From positions 28,107-92,106 of the forward strand of contig NZ_JALCYY010000017.1 of NCBI RefSeq assembly GCF_022690685.1: a DNA stretch of 64,000 nucleotides. The letters run 5' to 3'. Shown here piece after piece: positions 1 to 8,427 of this stretch. The DNA comes from Anaeromyxobacter terrae (GTDB taxonomy: Bacteria; Myxococcota; Myxococcia; Myxococcales; Anaeromyxobacteraceae). A program made the position numbers and the translations under genes. Every line of letters starts with the position of its first letter. Positions within the stretch are counted from its first letter, which is position 1. The notes beneath the pieces were generated by a model. It worked only from the letters and a program-made list of their open reading frames with translations, was not told where the DNA came from and made no database searches.

Positions 1-2
1 CG

Positions 3-653
3 CGCGGGCCCGCGCCCGCCGTCCAGCCCTCGCCTTCGCCGGCGCGCTCCGTCGCGGTGGCTTCGCCGCGGGCCACCCCGGGAGCGATCGCGCCCTCCCC
101 TGCGCCCGCCCGAGCGGCGGCCGCGAGCCCCGGCGCGCCTGCGGCGGCGTCGTCGCGGCCGGCGCCCGTCGAGGCGCCGGCGCCGGCGCGCGTCTCCAAC
201 GTCCCGTCCCACGCCACGCCGGCGACGACGCGCGCGGTCACGGTGCGCGCCCTGACGAGCGACGTCCCCATCGAGCGCATCACCGCGCAGGGTCGCGTGA
301 TCACCTTCACGCTCCCGCTCGCGCCCGTCTCCGCGTCCGACCGCGATCGGATCCGCGAGATCGCCGCGCTGTCCGCGCGCGACGGGAGGCCGATCTACGT
401 GTGGGAGTGCAGCCGAGGCCGCGCGAAGGGTCCGAGCGCTCCACGGACCCTCGTGCCCCACGCGCCGTCGACCGCGCAGATCGTCACCCAGCTCGTCCTC
501 GAGGGCCCCGTGACCGTGGACGAGCTCGTCGCGGCGCTGCGGCGGAGCATGCAGCCCGGGATCGAGCTCTGCGCGTCGCTCTACCTCCCAGGCGAGGCGC
601 CGCGTGCCGTCGAGCTCGAGCCTCTGCGCTCCTCCGGAGGCGCCGCCCGATGA
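3..653 (+). CDS. Unknown protein of the cytochrome operon (5' end outside window)
   Basis: The reading frame is open from the window edge with no stop, so the start is probably upstream; the first internal start codon is a GTG at 57. The visible part is an Ala/Pro-rich low-complexity stretch of about 60 residues followed by a compact folded region of about 130 residues, with no family I recognise. The stop overlaps the start of the next gene (ATGA at 650), so it is translationally coupled to the outer-membrane barrel and belongs to the electron-transfer operon. The Pro-rich part could be a periplasm-spanning linker, but this is inference only. Confidence 0.6.
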   Translation, partial: RGPAPAVQPSPSPARSVAVASPRATPGAIAPSPAPARAAAASPGAPAAASSRPAPVEAPAPARVSNVPSHATPATTRAVTVRALTSDVPIERITAQGRVITFTLPLAPVSASDRDRIREIAALSARDGRPIYVWECSRGRAKGPSAPRTLVPHAPSTAQIVTQLVLEGPVTVDELVAALRRSMQPGIELCASLYLPGEAPRAVELEPLRSSGGAAR

Positions 654-2395
654 ACTCCAACCGCGCCGCCATCGGGCTCCTGCTCGCGATCGCGATCGGC
701 CCCGCGCGCGGCCTCGCCTTCGACTACAGCGGCCGCCTGGGGCTCCGCTACGACCGGACCGACGGCTGGATCGACGGGCAGCACGGGTTCGTGCCCGTCC
801 TGAACCTCGACGGCGCCGCGTCCGCGAGCGGCTACCTGTTCGCGCCCGACGCCCTGCGCCTGCGCGGCGGCCTCGAGTACGACCGGCTGCGCCGGGGGGC
901 CGGCGGGGACGAGAGCACCGACGGGACGCTCACCTACGAGGGCTCCGCATCGCTCTTCGAGACGCGCGAGAGCCGGCTCGGCGCGTCCGCCGAGGCGTAC
1001 CGCCGGGTCATCGACTTCACGACCTCGGCCGCGGCCGCGGCGGTCACCGGCACGCGGGTGGAGTCCGGCTACGGCGCGAGGGCGCGCTACGCCGATCACG
1101 TCCTGCCGATGCTGTCGCTCGGCGCCTTCCAGCGCGACAGCAACAGCGTCGACGCCGCGGGCGTCGAGCGGGCGGAGACCACGCGCCTCGTCGAGGTGAG
1201 CACGCAGCACGGTCCCGGGCCGTACTCGGCCCGCGTGGACTACCGCGGCCGCTGGAACGAGGGGGACCTCGCGATCCAGGACTACACGACGCACGAGGTG
1301 GACGCGAACGCGTCCACGTCCCTCGGCGGCGCCGTCGAGGGCTTCGCCTCCGTCCGCTACGACCTCCGGCTCCCCGGCAACGTCGACGCCGTGAACCCGC
1401 GCTACGAGGGCGACCTCGTGCGGTCGGGGGCGCGCTGGACCGGCGAGGCCAGCCGCGGGTCGGCCCACTACGCGTACACGCATGTGAGCCTCTCCGCGCC
1501 CGCGCTCCTCGATCGCGAGCGGATCCAGCAGTCCGTCACCGCCTATCACGAGGTGACGCACTCGCCGCGCTGGGAGTCGGCGTGGACGGCGAGCCTGGCG
1601 CTCACGCAGGACCGGCTCGCCGCGGTGGAGGAGACGGCCGCAGGGCAGATGGCGGGAGCGGTGCTCCGCTGGCGCGCCCGGGGCGAGGCGCGCAGCCTGC
1701 TGCTCGAGGCCGGTCCGACGCTGGGCCTCCTGGAGCCCGCGGCGGGCGGGAGCGAGCTCGGGTACGGCGCGCACGCGCGGGCCCGGCTCGACGGGGCCTG
1801 GGACGTCGTCCGGTACGGGATCGACTACGCGATCGACCATCGCTCCAACCTGGACGCCGTGCTGGGCTGGGGCCTGCGCCAGTCCCTGCTCGTCGAAGGC
1901 GCGCGCAGCTTCTCGAGCGTCTCGACCCGGCTCGCGCTCACCGCCTCGGCCACGCGCCAGGACCTGAAGCTCTTCGGGGCGAGCTCGACGCGCGACGTCC
2001 TCCTGCGCGCCGGCGCGACCTGGCGCCGCCACGAGGTCACCCTCGACGCGGGCGTGCTCGACGGCGTCTCTGGCGCGCTGCAGGGGATCCGCGGCGACGG
2101 CCTGTTCCTGCCGCCCGAGTTCGACACCCACTCGCGCTACGCGATGCTCATCATCGGGAGCGAGCTCGCCGAGCGGCTGCGGCTCACAGGCCGCATCCGC
2201 CACGCCGCCGTCTCGGGGCCCGAGTATGCGGATCAGCGGGAGACGAACGTCGGCGGGGGCCTCTCCTACCGGATCGGGCTCGTGACGTTCTCGGTCGAGG
2301 AGACCTACACCTTCGCCGAGGCCGGCTCCACGACGCGCCGCCGCAACGACCTCTTCGTGCGCGCGAGCCGCACGTTCGGCGGACGCTTCCCGTGA
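650..2395 (+). CDS. Outer-membrane beta-barrel protein of a putative electron conduit
   Basis: The 581-residue product begins with a signal peptide (hydrophobic stretch to about residue 22) and continues with many short amphipathic strands separated by charged turns. It closes with an aromatic-ended strand (FGGRFP), as in outer-membrane barrels. The ATG at 650 overlaps the preceding stop; the frame stays open further upstream only as a shadow of the preceding gene. It is directly followed by an NHL lipoprotein and a multihaem cytochrome, the arrangement of porin-cytochrome conduits in Geobacter and Anaeromyxobacter. A role in holding a cytochrome across the outer membrane is inferred from this context and not from sequence identity. 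Confidence 0.7.
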   Translation: MNSNRAAIGLLLAIAIGPARGLAFDYSGRLGLRYDRTDGWIDGQHGFVPVLNLDGAASASGYLFAPDALRLRGGLEYDRLRRGAGGDESTDGTLTYEGSASLFETRESRLGASAEAYRRVIDFTTSAAAAAVTGTRVESGYGARARYADHVLPMLSLGAFQRDSNSVDAAGVERAETTRLVEVSTQHGPGPYSARVDYRGRWNEGDLAIQDYTTHEVDANASTSLGGAVEGFASVRYDLRLPGNVDAVNPRYEGDLVRSGARWTGEASRGSAHYAYTHVSLSAPALLDRERIQQSVTAYHEVTHSPRWESAWTASLALTQDRLAAVEETAAGQMAGAVLRWRARGEARSLLLEAGPTLGLLEPAAGGSELGYGAHARARLDGAWDVVRYGIDYAIDHRSNLDAVLGWGLRQSLLVEGARSFSSVSTRLALTASATRQDLKLFGASSTRDVLLRAGATWRRHEVTLDAGVLDGVSGALQGIRGDGLFLPPEFDTHSRYAMLIIGSELAERLRLTGRIRHAAVSGPEYADQRETNVGGGLSYRIGLVTFSVEETYTFAEAGSTTRRRNDLFVRASRTFGGRFP

Positions 2396-3411
2396 CGCCC
2401 GCCGCCGCACGCCTCGGCGCCCTCGCCGCCTGCGCCGCGCTCGCCTGCGCCCATGCCCCGCGCGCCGCGCCCAGCCAGCTCCCCGACCTTCGCTGGCCCG
2501 AGGGGCCCGCCGCCCCGCGCGCGCGGCTCGCGCGGCTGCTCCCGGACCCGCAGGCACAGGCGCCCATCGCCCCCGCCTGGCGCCGCGCCCTCGACGCCGT
2601 CCTCGGCCTCGAGCGCCGCGCGCCGGACGCGGGCCTGCGCCGCCCGTTCGGCGTGCTCGCCGTCGACGGCGAGGAGACCCTCGTCGCCGACCCTGACCTC
2701 GCCCGCGTGGTGCGCGTGGGGGGCCGGGGGACGCAGCGGACCGTGGAGTGCAAGGGCCGCGCGTGGAGCGCGCCGTTCGCGCTCGCCCGCGCGCCCTCGG
2801 GAGAGCTCCTCGTCGCCGACGCGGGCGCCGCCGTCGTCGTGAGGATCTCGCCCGACGGGCGCTGCGCCGAGCTCGGCGCCGGACGGCTCGAGCGGCCGAC
2901 CGGGGTCGCCGCGACGGCGGACCGGATCTACGTGGCCGATCCGCCGCGCCACGAGGTGGTCGCGCTCTCCGCGGCAGGCGAGGTCGTCGCCCGCATGGGC
3001 GGACGCGGCGCGGGCGACGGGCAGCTCAGCTTCCCGACCGCGGTGGCGGTGGCGCCTGACGGCACCCTGCTCGTCGTGGACGCGCTCAACTTCCGCATCT
3101 CGCGGTTCTCGCCGGACGGGCGCTGGCTGGGCGCGTTCGGAGAGGCCGGCGACGAGGGCGGAGCGCTCGCCAGGCCCAAGGGGATCGCGGTGGATCGCGA
3201 GGGGCGTGTCTACGTGAGCGACGCCCAGCGCGACGTGGTCCTCGTCTTCTCGCCTGCGGGCGCGCTCGAGTACGCCCTGGGCGCGAGCGGCGAGGGGCCG
3301 GGCCGGTTCGTCCACCCCGCGGGGCTCGCGGTCGCGGGGAACCGCCTGCTCGTCGCGGACAGCCTGAATGGCCGCGTCCAGGTCTTCGAGCTCATCGGAG
3401 AGGCACCATGA
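2392..3411 (+). CDS. NHL-repeat lipoprotein
   Basis: The 339-residue protein starts at a GTG that overlaps the previous stop (GTGA at 2392). The N-terminus carries a lipoprotein-type signal (hydrophobic run ending in Cys near residues 15-20). From about residue 75 it has repeated beta-propeller blades of the NHL type, with recurring phrases such as RPTGVA, FPTAVAVAPDG, RPKGIAVD and HPAGLAV, each followed by a VADxxN/R or VSDAQ element. NHL propellers are protein-interaction scaffolds and often occur in cytochrome clusters of metal-reducing bacteria. Its stop overlaps the cytochrome start (ATGA at 3408), so the two are coupled. Confidence 0.8.
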   Translation: MTPAAARLGALAACAALACAHAPRAAPSQLPDLRWPEGPAAPRARLARLLPDPQAQAPIAPAWRRALDAVLGLERRAPDAGLRRPFGVLAVDGEETLVADPDLARVVRVGGRGTQRTVECKGRAWSAPFALARAPSGELLVADAGAAVVVRISPDGRCAELGAGRLERPTGVAATADRIYVADPPRHEVVALSAAGEVVARMGGRGAGDGQLSFPTAVAVAPDGTLLVVDALNFRISRFSPDGRWLGAFGEAGDEGGALARPKGIAVDREGRVYVSDAQRDVVLVFSPAGALEYALGASGEGPGRFVHPAGLAVAGNRLLVADSLNGRVQVFELIGEAP

Positions 3412-5123
3412 GGCTCCTCGTCGCCGTCGCGCTCCTCGCCGCCTCGCCCGCGCTCGCGGCCCCAGGCCGCGTCGCCGGCTCGAAGCACGACCTCTCCGTC
3501 ACCGGACCGGGGCCCATCAAGGCGGAGCAGGAGACGCGCGTCTGCATCTTCTGCCACGTGCCCCACCAGGGGAGCCGCGAGGCGCTGTCGAGCCGGCCGG
3601 ATCCCGGCGCCGGGCACCGGCCCTACGCGAGCGGCACGATGCGGGCCCGGCCCGGCGCGCCCTCCGGCGCGTCGCGCGTGTGCCTCTCCTGCCACGACGG
3701 CACGATCGCGATCGGCCGGACCACCTCCGAGCTCATCGCGATGAACGGCGCCGCGCCGGGCGGCGTCATCCCGTCGACGCGACGGTCGAACCTCGGCACC
3801 GACCTGCGGCGCACGCACCCGATCTCCTTCGCTCCGGCGCCGGCGGCGTCCACGCACCGGCCCGCGCCGCACGACGCGGTGCGCCTCGACAGGAACGGCG
3901 AGCTGCAGTGCACCGCCTGCCACGACCCTCACGCGGAGTATGGGGGTTCCGCAGAGGGCAAGTTCCTCGTCAAGCCGACGGCGGGGGCCCAGCTCTGCGC
4001 CACGTGCCACGTGTCGTCGGGCGCGTCGAGCCACGCCTCCTCGCCCGCGGCGCTCCCGCCCGCCGAGCGCGCCGCGACGGGCTACGCCTCCGTCGCCGAG
4101 GCCGCGTGCATGGCCTGCCACCGCTCTCACGGCGGCGACGCCCGCGGCGGACTGGTCGCCCGCGGCGACGTCGAGCGCGACGATGCCCTGTGCCTCCGCT
4201 GCCACGGCGGCGCGGTCGCGCGGCTCGACGTCGCCCTCGACGCGGCGAAGCCCTACTCCCACGCGATCGACGGCGGCCGCCAGCACGACGCCGCGGAGGG
4301 CCCGAGCGGCCCGGGCCCTCGGCTGCCCGAGACGTCCGCCGCCGCGCCCCGCCACGCCGTGTGCGTGGACTGCCACGATCCGCACGAGGCGAACGGGCAG
4401 CGCACGGCTGCCCCCCTCGCCGGCGGCGCGCTGGCCGGCGTGTGGGGCATCGACCTCGCCGGCCGACCGGTGACGCCGGCGCGCTTCCAGTACGAGGTCT
4501 GCTTCAAGTGCCACGCCGACAGCGCGAACCAGGCCGACGCGCCGGGCGCGGTGCGGCGCGCGCGCCCCGAGCCGAACCTCCGGCTCGTGTTCGACCCCTC
4601 CGCGCCCTCGTTCCACCCGGTCGCCGCGCCGGGCCGCAACCCCGAGGTCCCCGGGCTCCTCCCTCCGTACGACGAGACGAGCCTCGTCTACTGCACCGAC
4701 TGCCACGCCTCGAGCTCCGGCCCCGGGGCGGGCGGGAGCGGGCCCCGCGGGCCGCACGGCTCCGTCTACCCGCACCTGCTCGAGCGCAGCTACTCCACCG
4801 CCGACGGGACCGTCGAGAGCGCCGCGGCGTACGCGCTCTGCTACAAGTGCCACGATCGCGAGGTCCTCCTCTCGTCGCGCTCCGCCTTCCCGCACCGCCG
4901 GCACGTCGTGGATGGGCGCGCGGCCTGCGCCGCCTGCCACGCGGCGCACGGCGTCGCGCGCACCTCCGGCACCGACACGGCGAACGCCCACCTCGTCGAC
5001 TTCGACCTGTCGGTGGTGGGCCCGGGCCCGGGCGGACGGCGCGAGTACGAGCGCCGCGGCCCGCGCACGGGGAGCTGCGCGCTGCGATGCCACGGCAGGG
5101 AGCACGACCGGACCACGTACTGA
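3408..5123 (+). CDS. Multihaem c-type cytochrome (doubled CXXCH family), about 12 haems
   Basis: The 571-residue exported protein has a clear signal peptide (about 18 residues ending in ALAAP). I count eleven CXXCH haem-binding motifs (CIFCH, CLSCH, CTACH, CATCH, CMACH, CLRCH, CVDCH, CFKCH, CTDCH, CYKCH, CAACH) and one C-terminal CXXXCH (CALRCH). Several are followed by DPH or DG, as in the paired-CXXCH domain. Such proteins carry electrons across the periplasm or outer membrane during anaerobic respiration. It sits between two NHL genes and next to a barrel gene, which suggests one conduit complex. Confidence 0.9.
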   Translation: MRLLVAVALLAASPALAAPGRVAGSKHDLSVTGPGPIKAEQETRVCIFCHVPHQGSREALSSRPDPGAGHRPYASGTMRARPGAPSGASRVCLSCHDGTIAIGRTTSELIAMNGAAPGGVIPSTRRSNLGTDLRRTHPISFAPAPAASTHRPAPHDAVRLDRNGELQCTACHDPHAEYGGSAEGKFLVKPTAGAQLCATCHVSSGASSHASSPAALPPAERAATGYASVAEAACMACHRSHGGDARGGLVARGDVERDDALCLRCHGGAVARLDVALDAAKPYSHAIDGGRQHDAAEGPSGPGPRLPETSAAAPRHAVCVDCHDPHEANGQRTAAPLAGGALAGVWGIDLAGRPVTPARFQYEVCFKCHADSANQADAPGAVRRARPEPNLRLVFDPSAPSFHPVAAPGRNPEVPGLLPPYDETSLVYCTDCHASSSGPGAGGSGPRGPHGSVYPHLLERSYSTADGTVESAAAYALCYKCHDREVLLSSRSAFPHRRHVVDGRAACAACHAAHGVARTSGTDTANAHLVDFDLSVVGPGPGGRREYERRGPRTGSCALRCHGREHDRTTY

Positions 5124-5227
5124 CCACGCCCGACGGTGGCGTCCGCGATTTGCGCGAGCCGCTGGCGCGTGAGATCACCGGCTTCCCGGGTCCGCCCCTC
5201 GGGGCCCCGCACACAGGCGAGACGATC

Positions 5228-6349
5228 ATGAGCACCCGCACCGCGTCCCCTTCTCTCCCCCCCGCCGCGCTCGCGGGCGCCGCTCGGCGCCGCGCGGCGC
5301 TCGCCGCGGCCCACCACGCCGCGGCGACCGGCAGCGCGGGCGCGCAGCGGAATGCGGACACCCGGGTCTGGCCGCCGCCCCCCGACAAGGCGCGCATCGA
5401 GTACGTGGAGACGATCTCCGGCACGGAGGGGTTCTCGCGCTCGTTCTGGTCGAAGGCCCGCCGCGCGCTCTTCGGCCGAGGGGACGAGATCTCGCTCAAG
5501 AACCCGATGGCGCTCGCGCTCTCGCCGGACGATCGCAGGCTGTACGTCTCCTGCCCGATGGCCGGGTCCGTGGTGGAGCTCGATCTCGTGGAGCGCTCGG
5601 TCCGGGGGGTCGCCAGCGCGGACGGGCACCGCCCCGCGCAGCCGTTCGGGCTCGCGGTGGATGCGGCGGGGGACCTGTTCGTCGCCGACGCCGCCCAGCG
5701 GACGGTCCTCGTCTACGCGGCCGGCGGCGCGTTCCTGCGCGAGATCGGCCGCGGGCTGCTCGAGCGCCCGACGGGGCTCGCCATCGACCGCACCCGCGGC
5801 CTCCTGTATGTCGTCGAGGGTGGGAGCCGCGAGTCGGAGCGGCACCTCGTCGAGGTCTTTGCGCTCGATGGCCGCCACCTCAGGACGATCGGCGGGCCGG
5901 GCTCCGCGCCAGGACGCTTCCTGTTCCCGTCGCACGCGGCCGTGGACGCAGGCGGCAACCTGTACGTCTCCGACACGCTCAACTCCCGCGTCCAGGTGTT
6001 CGACCCGGCGGGCGAGCTCGTGACCGCGTTCGGGACGCTGGGGAGCGCACCGGGCTCGTTCGGCAAGGTGAAGGGGATCGCGTTCGACGCGTTCGGCAAC
6101 CTGCACGCCGCGGACGGGCAGAACGCCACCGTGCAGATCTTCAACGCGCAGCACCGGGTGCTGCTCGAGTACGGCGGTCGCGGCGGTCGCGTGGAGTTCA
6201 TGGAGCTCCCGACCGGCGTCGCCGTGAGCTCTGGAAACGACATCTTCGTGGCCGACTACACCGGCAACCGCGTGAACCACTACCGGCTCGTCAACACCGC
6301 GGCGCAGGACTCGTCGGTGGTGGCGGGCGCAGCCGACGCGCCGCGTTAG
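5228..6349 (+). CDS. NHL-repeat protein (6-bladed propeller)
   Basis: The 373-residue protein begins at the ATG at 5228; longer open frames upstream shadow the cytochrome gene. The Ala-rich N-terminus (to about residue 35) may be a poor signal sequence. From about residue 85 it has successive NHL blades (NPMALALSPDDRRLYVS, QPFGLAVDAAGDLFVAD, RPTGLAIDRTRGLLYVV, FPSHAAVDAGGNLYVSD, KVKGIAFDAFGNLHAAD, LPTGVAVSSGNDIFVAD). It resembles the 2392 protein in blade pattern but lacks a lipobox, so the two may act in different compartments. It lies 104 bp after the cytochrome and is the last gene of the operon. Confidence 0.8.
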   Translation: MSTRTASPSLPPAALAGAARRRAALAAAHHAAATGSAGAQRNADTRVWPPPPDKARIEYVETISGTEGFSRSFWSKARRALFGRGDEISLKNPMALALSPDDRRLYVSCPMAGSVVELDLVERSVRGVASADGHRPAQPFGLAVDAAGDLFVADAAQRTVLVYAAGGAFLREIGRGLLERPTGLAIDRTRGLLYVVEGGSRESERHLVEVFALDGRHLRTIGGPGSAPGRFLFPSHAAVDAGGNLYVSDTLNSRVQVFDPAGELVTAFGTLGSAPGSFGKVKGIAFDAFGNLHAADGQNATVQIFNAQHRVLLEYGGRGGRVEFMELPTGVAVSSGNDIFVADYTGNRVNHYRLVNTAAQDSSVVAGAADAPR

Positions 6350-6667
6350 CGGCGGCCCGACCACCAGCGCGCGCCACCGCCGAGGGCGAGGCGGACCCAG
6401 GGTCGAGCCAGTACACCACCGCGCCTCTCGGTTACTCGCTGTGAACCATCTTCTGCGCGCCAGCGCGCAGGGACACAGGCGGGAATTGACCTGAGGTCAA
6501 TGCACCCGTTGACCTTTCGTCGGCGGCTGGGGGTACTCCCCCACCGTCGGCGATGTACGGCCGCGAAAGGACCCAGCTATCCCAGGTCCCGTGCGGGCCC
6601 TGCTCTTGCACCTGTGCCCGCCCGGCCGTGCGCAGGGGCACGGCAACACGAAAGGACTGTCCCTCAC
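6350..6667. other. Intergenic region upstream of the 4-haem cytochrome gene
   Basis: No credible gene lies in these 318 bases. The stretch holds an inverted repeat at 6485-6501 and a downstream GC-rich leader with several possible hairpins, for example GGGGGTACTCCCCC near 6529-6542. The leader reaches a purine-rich segment (AAAGGA near 6651) ahead of the ATG at 6668. The content fits a promoter with operator and a long 5' untranslated leader. I could not match it to a riboswitch family. Confidence 0.45.
6485..6501. promoter_or_regulatory. Inverted-repeat operator candidate (ATTGACC-TGA-GGTCAAT)
   Basis: Two perfect 7-base arms are separated by three bases. A third copy of the half-site (GTTGACC) follows at 6508-6514, about two helical turns from the first half. 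This arrangement suits a dimeric regulator with an extra half-site. It lies about 170 bases before the cytochrome start and there is no other gene between. The regulator is not identifiable from this window. Confidence 0.45.
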
Positions 6668-7255
6668 ATGAAGAAGGCTATCGTTCTCGGCCTGGCGCTC
6701 TTCGCGACCACCGCCTCGGCGGCCATCACGGGCACGCCGCACGACCTCCTCAAGCTCGCGGGCAACACGGCGTCGAGCGCCTGCCAGTACTGCCACATGC
6801 CGCACCACTCCAACACGGCCGTCACCGACGCGCCCCTCTGGGCGAAGGCGGTCCGGACGAGCTACACGGACGGCGGCGTGGCCAAGACCGTCGGCTCGAA
6901 CTCGCAGCTCTGCCTGAGCTGCCACGACGGCACGGCGTCGGCGGTCACGACCCAGCACAACGGCCAGACGCTCGCGACCGCGTACACGATCAACGGCGGC
7001 GCGACGGGCGGCACGAACGTCGGGACGGAGCTCGGCAACGATCACCCCGTGTCGATCACGTACGCCTCGGCCGGCGGCGGCCTCGCCGCGCTCGTCTCGC
7101 TCACGGCCGCGAAGACGGCCGGGTTCGTGTTCTTCGGCGCGACCGCCGACCAGCTCGAGTGCGGGAGCTGCCACGATCCGCACGTCCAGCCCACCGGGGG
7201 CAACTTCCTCCGCGGCGGCACGGGCGACTTCTGCACGAAGTGCCACCAGAAGTAA
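6668..7255 (+). CDS. Small tetrahaem c-type cytochrome
   Basis: The 195-residue protein has a textbook signal peptide (MKKAIVLGLALFATTASA) and four CXXCH motifs (CQYCH, CLSCH, CGSCH, CTKCH), with doubled-CXXCH features such as CHDG and CHDPH. It resembles a shortened version of the large cytochrome at 3408: the same order of CHxPHH, CLSCHDGT, NDHPVSI and CHDPH phrases is visible in both. This suggests descent from one ancestral cytochrome. It has its own upstream control region and a strong downstream terminator, so it is a monocistronic unit. A role as a periplasmic electron shuttle is likely but inferred. Confidence 0.9.
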   Translation: MKKAIVLGLALFATTASAAITGTPHDLLKLAGNTASSACQYCHMPHHSNTAVTDAPLWAKAVRTSYTDGGVAKTVGSNSQLCLSCHDGTASAVTTQHNGQTLATAYTINGGATGGTNVGTELGNDHPVSITYASAGGGLAALVSLTAAKTAGFVFFGATADQLECGSCHDPHVQPTGGNFLRGGTGDFCTKCHQK

Positions 7256-7299
7256 CGCAGGCGTCGCGCGGTCGATGAACGACCGCGGCGGTGCACGAG

Positions 7300-7329
7300 G
7301 GGGAGAGGCCGAGAGGTCTCTCCCCTTTT
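7300..7329 (+). terminator. Rho-independent terminator of the tetrahaem cytochrome gene
   Basis: GGGGAGAGGCC and GGTCTCTCCCC form an 11-pair stem (one G-T pair) closed by a GAGA tetraloop and followed by TTTT. It lies 45 bases after the cytochrome stop. Confidence 0.85.
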
Positions 7330-7387
7330 CAGTTCCCCGCGCTCGGCGCCCCGTCGAACGAGCGCAGCCGTGGTATGCCTCGCACCC

Positions 7388-7897
7388 ATGGGGAAGCTCG
7401 CGAGCACCCTCCTCGTCGCCGCCGGCGCGATCTGGACCCTGGGCACGGGCTGGCTCGCGGCGAACATCGGCCTCGCGCTGTCGCGCGCCGCGGCCGCGCC
7501 GCTCGTGGTGAAGGTGGCGGAAGCGCCGGCGGAGCGCTGGGTGCGGCTCGAGGACGCGGAGCCGCGCTGCGACACGCGCGCGGTGAGCAAGAGCTACACC
7601 TTCTTCCTCGCCGCGCCGCGGGGCGGCGGCGCGCCGTTCGTCGTGCAGCGCGTGGGCGACGTCCCCTGCGAGGCCGGGGCCCTCGAGGGCGGCTTCGTCC
7701 CGGGCACATTCACCCGCGACTTCCTGCAGAAGCGCTTCGGGGTGAACCTCCCCACCGACGGCGAGGTCCGCATCTTCACCGAGGCGCTCTCGCCGGGCTA
7801 CCTCAAGGCGGCCCTGGGGCGGATGCTGCTCTTCCTGGCGATGGGCTTCCTCGTCTTCATCGTCGGGCTGCGCGCGATGAGGCGAGCGCGGGATTAG
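7388..7897 (+). CDS. Unknown membrane protein with two TM segments
   Basis: The 169-residue product has a hydrophobic segment at about residues 7-32 and another near 143-162, with an intervening loop of about 110 residues that contains two Cys. Both ends are therefore probably cytoplasmic and the loop periplasmic. I chose the ATG at 7388 because it begins the membrane segment; a GTG six codons upstream is possible. The gene converges on the lipoprotein gene on the other strand, overlapping it by 4 bases at the 3' end. No family recognised. Confidence 0.65.
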   Translation: MGKLASTLLVAAGAIWTLGTGWLAANIGLALSRAAAAPLVVKVAEAPAERWVRLEDAEPRCDTRAVSKSYTFFLAAPRGGGAPFVVQRVGDVPCEAGALEGGFVPGTFTRDFLQKRFGVNLPTDGEVRIFTEALSPGYLKAALGRMLLFLAMGFLVFIVGLRAMRRARD

Positions 7898-8322
7898 CGG
7901 TCCCGCTCCGGGCCGGGTCGCTCGAACGGCCTCGTCGCGAAGTCGGAGACGACCTCGTCGGTGTAGCCTCGGACGACATCCTCGAGCCCGCAGCCGTTCA
8001 GCGCGGCGGCGTCCGGAGCGGCCATCACGCAGCGGTACCGCTCCTCGGGCCAGTCGCGGCAGTCGCGCACGAGCGCCTCGCGGTGCGCGCGCGCCCACGC
8101 GTCCGAGCGCGCCTTCACGCGCTCCTCGGCGGCGGCGGTGGAGAGCTCCGGATCGCGCGCGGCCGCGAAGCGTCTCAGGCCCTCGACGTAGACCTCGAGC
8201 CCGGCCCGCAGGAGCGCGTCGACGCGATCCGCGGCGGCCTCGCAGCGCCGCGCCTCCGAGCGGGGGGCGGTCGCGCACGCGGCGAGCAGGAACGGGACGA
8301 GCAGCGCGACGACTCGGGTCAT
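7894..8322 (-). CDS. Small lipoprotein of unknown function
   Basis: The 142-residue protein has a short signal peptide with a good lipobox (LLAAC, Cys near residue 15). The mature part is charged and mostly helical in character, with four further Cys residues that could form disulfides in the periplasm. It is divergent from the NlpC-like gene at 8428, with about 105 bases between them for two promoters. No family is recognised. Confidence 0.65.
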   Translation of the reverse strand: MTRVVALLVPFLLAACATAPRSEARRCEAAADRVDALLRAGLEVYVEGLRRFAAARDPELSTAAAEERVKARSDAWARAHREALVRDCRDWPEERYRCVMAAPDAAALNGCGLEDVVRGYTDEVVSDFATRPFERPGPERDR

Positions 8323-8427
8323 GCGGCCTCCGGCGGGGCTGTGCCCCCCGGACGATCCTGCCCGCACGCGCTCGCCTCCGGAGGAGAAAATTGGACGTGC
8401 GACGTCGCGTGCGTACCATCGACCTCG

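Noticed and set aside
581..2557. Long open frame on the minus strand opposite the barrel gene
   Set aside because: It is Arg/Ala/Gly-rich low-complexity text typical of antisense frames in GC-rich DNA; the plus-strand protein has a signal peptide and barrel pattern.
6540..6667. Cyclic-dinucleotide (GEMM) riboswitch ahead of the tetrahaem cytochrome
   Set aside because: The conserved GEMM core segments and tetraloop-receptor pair could not be found; only general hairpins are visible.
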